From assembly GCA_964034945.1 (NCBI GenBank), contig OZ035962.1, positions 17,417,388 through 17,481,387 of the forward strand: 64,000 nucleotides of DNA, read 5' to 3'. This stretch comes from Chrysopilus asiliformis (lineage: Eukaryota > Arthropoda > Insecta > Diptera > Rhagionidae). Below, one piece after another: positions 60,566 through 64,000 of the stretch. The notes beneath the pieces were generated by a model. The model did no database searches, was not told the origin of the DNA, and saw nothing but the letters and a program-made list of their open reading frames with translations. How positions within the stretch are numbered: position 1 is the stretch's first letter; the number at the start of each line of letters is the position of its first letter. Position numbers and translations under genes: made by a program.

Positions 60566-61036
60566 TACTAATATATAAAAATAAGTTGGTGTCTGTCTGT
60601 CTGTCTGTCTGTTCCTCTTTCACGCAAAAACGACTGAACCGATTGACTTGAAATTTGGCATGAGTGTCTGTTCTGGTTCCAACATAGGCATACGGAAAAG
60701 TAGCGTGAGGGGTGGGGGGAGTAAGGGGAGGGAGTAAAGTAATTTCGAAACTTAGTTTTTGCGCTATGTTCCTCTTGCGCGGGGAAACTACTGAACCGAT
60801 TGGCCTGAAATTTGGCATAGATGTCCGTCGGGGGTCCAGCCCCAACATAGACCCATTAAAAAGTAGTCCGAGAGGTGGGAGAGAAAGGGGAGGGGGTAAA
60901 GTGATCCCGAAACTTAGCTCTTCCTCTATGTTACCCTTTCGCGGGGAAACTACCGAGCCGATTGGCCTGAAGTTTAGCTCCAACATAGACCATCCAAAAA
61001 AAAACTTGACCCGGCAACGACGGGTATGCAAGCTAG
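60566..61036 (+). mobile_element. Helitron-like non-autonomous element, copy 2
   Basis: Same ends as the 21242 copy (ACTAATATATAAAAAT start; ACCCG/CGGGT hairpin and CTAG at the 3' end), but with three internal units rather than two. The extra unit (about 60780-60890) reads CGCGGGGAAACTACTGAACC. Different unit numbers between fixed ends show internal expansion or contraction. Confidence 0.65.
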
Positions 61037-61865
61037 TTGATATTAAGCAGACTTTTTTCTGTCACCAATATTTTTCATCATGAAAATTTCTTTCTCACAG
61101 ATACTTTCTAGTAACAAACGCTTTTGGAACAGAAAACTTTCAGAAATTTTTGCAATAATTTAAGAAATAAATATTATTTCTGGAAAATCCCTTATGTTAC
61201 ATGTTCAAAATAGTACCAGAAAAAGTCCTAATCCGACAAGGCTTGTAATGGTCTATATTTGACAACACTGTAAAACACGATATCTCACGGGCTACCAAAA
61301 ACCAAGTTATCTAACCACTACCAGCAGTAAAAAATACTAATTAAATTATGAAATAATGGGAAGACGGCTCGAGGTGTTCTTCTTCATTACAACGCCTATT
61401 CACAGGTTATAGCAAAGTAAAAGTAATACTGTTGGAGCTCTATTAACAAATTCTTTGTCAACCAGCATATTGACCAGACTTGGCGTTATCGATTTGTCGA
61501 ACTAAATACAATCATAAAAATTGTTGTATGAAAAAATGTCGGTAAAAAGACATAGAAAATATATTTTGATTAATTTTTTTAAATGAAATAATTATCGCTA
61601 CTAGTGTACCCTCCCCACCCCCCTCCTCGGTCACCCCCAACCCCTTCCGATTTTTTTCTGCCCCATAAATTTGAAACGCTTCTTAAATGTTTTTTCTAAA
61701 AGATATTTTTTAGAAGACTGAAAATCTAAAATCTTTTCTAAGGAACCACTATTTGAAGACCTCAAAACCTCTGGAGCGCTATACAAATCGTTTAAACAAA
61801 AACACAGCTAAATGCATTTAACGGTGAGATGACACCTTTCTTAGATAGTCACACCGCATACTTGT
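61037..61865. other. nothing recognised apart from a C-rich run
   Basis: A pyrimidine-rich run lies at 61609-61665; otherwise A/T-rich unique DNA. Confidence 0.4.
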
Positions 61866-62308
61866 ATGTTGATGAATATAAAGAATTTTGCGATTTTCTC
61901 GAAAATGGTTCATTATTTCGCAAAATTTGCTAAGAGGATTCTACGAAATTCTAAATACATCAAAAATCAATCGCACCATTCCCCCCCCCCCCCCCCCCCA
62001 TCCCTTTGGAAAAGATTTTTCGACTTTCTCGAAAACGGCTCATTTTTTCTAAAACAAATGTTTATAGAAAAAGTATTTAGAATATGATTATACGAAATTC
62101 TAAATACATCACAAATCAATCGGACCACTCCTCCCCCCTCCCCCTCCCCCCTCCCCCCTCATCCCTCCCCCCTTTTCATGCGTCCTCCCCCTCCTCTCTC
62201 CATACAACTGGAAAAGGTTTTTGCAATTTCCTAGAAAACGGTTCATTATTTCGCAAAATTTGTTTAGACAAAGAAAGTTTGGAAGAGGATTCTATAAAAT
62301 TCTAAATA
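61866..62308 (-). repeat. REP-A units, reverse orientation, with poly-C tracts
   Basis: Three units carry GCGATTTTCTCGAAAATGG, GGATTCTACGAAATTCTAAA and AATCAATCGGACCACTCC. The unit junctions hold C-runs (18 C at 61981-61998; C/T-rich 62130-62200). The third unit is cut by the pogo element and resumes at 63226. Confidence 0.65.
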
Positions 62309-63223
62309 CAGTGGAATCCGGTTATAACGACCTCCAAGGGACCAACAAATCTGGTCGTTATATCCGGTTGTTCGTTATAACCGATTCATAGTTTTAAAGG
62401 TTTTAAAATACATGTGTGAAGTTCTAAAATACAAAATTTTTATTGCAAATCGTCCGTACATTAAAAAATTAAATTTGTTTAATTTTTCTGCAGATTATTG
62501 AGTAATCTTTGTTTGTTTGGATTTTTGGTGTAAGAATTCCTTTTCAATTCTTAGCACAGCTTCTTTTGAAATCTCATCAAAAATGTTATTGACTAATAGG
62601 AATGAACTCAATGTCGTAATACCCCGAAGTGCTTCTTTGACTGAAGGTATGACACAACCTCTTTCTGAAATTTTCACCCGATTTTAAAATTATGTATTGT
62701 GATGCATAAAACATTATTTACCAGTAGTATCTTCTTCATCTTTTTCCTCGATACTAAATTGTCGCCTTTTAGCATTCATTGTGGAATTCACAGTATAAAC
62801 TACGAAATAAACTGAATTAACACAACGTAGATGCACAAAACTTTGACAGAACTGATTAGGGGAATTCCCGAAAAGTTCCAACTTTCATTTAATGACTTAA
62901 GCAAATGACGTTTAGAAATGCAACAAGTTGGCAAAAACTAGGGTATCTGACATGGCGGCCAATTTAGAACATTTGTTAAAAACTTACTCTACCAGGGTTT
63001 GATTTTTTTCTATGAGATCTTAAGTTTCGGTCGTTATAAACGATATTTTTTTCTGTTTTCGTAGAAAAACGGGTCGTTAAAGCCGATATGTCGTTATATC
63101 CGGTGTCGTTATAACCAATACCAAAACGCACAGAGTCTTATGGGCTCTGGCCGGGACCCAAGAAATGCGTCGTTAAAGCCGGTATGTCGTTATAACCGGT
63201 GTCGTTATAAGCGGATTCCACTG
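62309..63223 (-). mobile_element. pogo/Tigger-like deletion derivative
   Basis: Ends are CAGTGGAATCCGGTTATAAC on the left and GTTATAAGCGGATTCCACTG on the right, flanked by TA at 62307-62308 and 63224-63225. Sub-terminal copies of GTCGTTAT and TATCCGG recur inside both ends, as in pogo/Tigger elements. Removing the element rejoins a REP-A repeat (TTCTAAA-TA-CATCAAAA), which proves insertion. The length (915 bp) is about half that of an autonomous relative. It holds a two-exon remnant frame. Confidence 0.88.
62495..62779 (-). CDS. possible two-exon mini-gene from a pogo/Tigger transposase (N- and C-terminal parts only)
   Basis: Exon 1 is 62722-62779 (ATG at 62779) and exon 2 is 62495-62664. 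The 57-base gap begins GTAAATAA and ends AAAATTTCAG, so a small intron restores one frame of 75 residues. Residues 1-13 (MNAKRRQFSIEEK) resemble the start of the CENP-B/Tigger helix-turn-helix domain. Residues about 26-75 (VIPSVKEALRGITTLSSFLL, then VLRIEKEFLHQKSKQTKITQ) resemble the Tigger C-terminal tail. The whole DDE catalytic core is missing, so it cannot be a transposase. Intact frame and splice signals could mean an expressed micro-peptide or simply a young deletion copy. The protein family is well supported; expression is not. Confidence 0.6.
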
Positions 63224-63225
63224 TA

Positions 63226-63400
63226 CATCAAAATTCAATCAAAATGCTTCTCTTCCCCCCCCCCCCTCCCCCGGCCCCACCCCCCTCTTTCGCATATAAA
63301 TGGAAAACATTTTTGCGATTATCTTGAAACGGTTTGTATTTTTCAAAAGGGTTTTATGGAACGATAACAGATTTCGAATGCGAAAAACCGCGTCAAAATC
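63226..63400 (-). repeat. REP-A unit resuming after the pogo insertion
   Basis: CATCAAAATTCAATC continues the text broken at 62306. A C-rich tract follows at 63254-63287, then GCGATTATCTTGAAACGG. Confidence 0.6.
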
Positions 63401-63467
63401 GGTTAAGGTTTTGGGGGTAGGAGTCGATCTCACAATTCTCGTTGCATACACACATACGAAGGAACAA

Positions 63468-63529
<62 letters not shown>

Positions 63530-63541
63530 ACACACACATAC
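63468..63541 (+). repeat. (CA)n microsatellite
   Basis: CACACA dinucleotide repeat of about 35 units with two interruptions (ATACA). Confidence 0.95.
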
Positions 63542-64000
63542 AAAGACATGTTGCGGACTCATCGAATTAGAATAGGTATGTCCCGGGGTCGTTAGGAGGG
63601 GGGGAGTCCATTATGATTTCGGTTTTTGGAGTAATTTTAATACCTATACATTTCTTATTTGTTAGAAAGGTAAAAGTGTGAAAATCAAGTTCAAAACTTT
63701 TTTTTTCAAGATTTGAAAAAAGAGCCACGTCTCACTCTTTTTTTTGCGTATCACATTTTAAATCCATATTAAAGAACGTAATATAGATCATAATTTCTAC
63801 AATGTTTCTTAAACCAACCAAATTTTCGGGAAAAAACCTTCCAATTAACAAATTTGTAGCTATGTTTTTTATAGTATCAAATAGATAGACGCAACATCTA
63901 ATTAATTTTTAGTCTTTTTTCAGCATGTTTTCATATACTCCACTTGCTATGAATTACCTAAGCTAATCTATCTCTCTTGCAAGATAAGAGAAACAAAAAC

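Noticed and set aside
60558..61031. 157-codon minus frame and 123-codon plus frame with RPIGSVVSPRKGN-type repeats
   Set aside because: They span the tandem units of the Helitron-like element; the two-unit copy at 21242 shows the same wording without a conserved start.
63239..63575. Frames with CVCVCV and HTHTHT runs
   Set aside because: Translation of the CA microsatellite.

Overview
The window is AT-rich nuclear DNA from an insect, most likely a fly or midge (Diptera). The evidence is two insect developmental genes with GT-AG introns, short A/T-rich 3' splice tracts, and a very dense load of small DNA transposons. I see no bacterial, viral, rRNA or tRNA gene. Only about 0.9 kb of 64 kb is recognisable host protein-coding sequence.

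Gene 1 is one internal exon on the minus strand (8222-8569). It encodes the N-terminal conserved block of an Iroquois-class TALE homeodomain factor, closest in wording to mirror (mirr). Its homeobox exon is not in the 8.2 kb to the left, and no N-terminal exon is recognised to the right, so much of the window may be intron or upstream DNA of this gene. Gene 2 is a complete three-exon gene on the plus strand (45703-47494). It encodes a 189-residue secreted/transmembrane TGF-alpha-type EGF-receptor ligand of the Spitz/Keren/Gurken kind, with signal peptide, one EGF domain, one membrane helix and a short tail.

The rest is mainly layered repeats. Three dispersed families, called REP-A, REP-B and REP-C here, each end in the same way: a short box like TTTCAAGTCnCTAGCTC, an A/T spacer, then a long CAGA/GACG microsatellite. 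Copies lie near 0.4, 4.8, 10, 12.5, 20-21, 25.6-26.6, 32, 34-35, 36.5-37, 40.5-41.9, 53, 55-56 and 62-63 kb. The arrays are stop-free in several frames and generate spurious TDRQTDGQ-type open frames. Inserted between and inside these older repeats are many terminal-inverted-repeat elements. They include a Tc1/mariner deletion derivative (24678-25243), a pogo/Tigger deletion derivative with a possible intact mini-gene (62309-63223), a hAT MITE with an 8-bp target duplication (52350-52721), several TWA-flanked PIF/Harbinger-like MITEs, TTAA-flanked MITEs, two Helitron-like elements (21242-21565, 60566-61036), and several foldback hairpins.

Several stretches are free of obvious repeats (about 10.6-11.6, 22.3-23.9, 27.5-28.1, 30.4-31.6, 39.5-40.3 and 56.4-57.1 kb). 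They are candidates for cis-regulatory DNA of the Iroquois-class gene, which is inference only. All coordinates and motif readings were made by eye; family names for transposons rest on terminal motifs, target-site duplications and short protein remnants.
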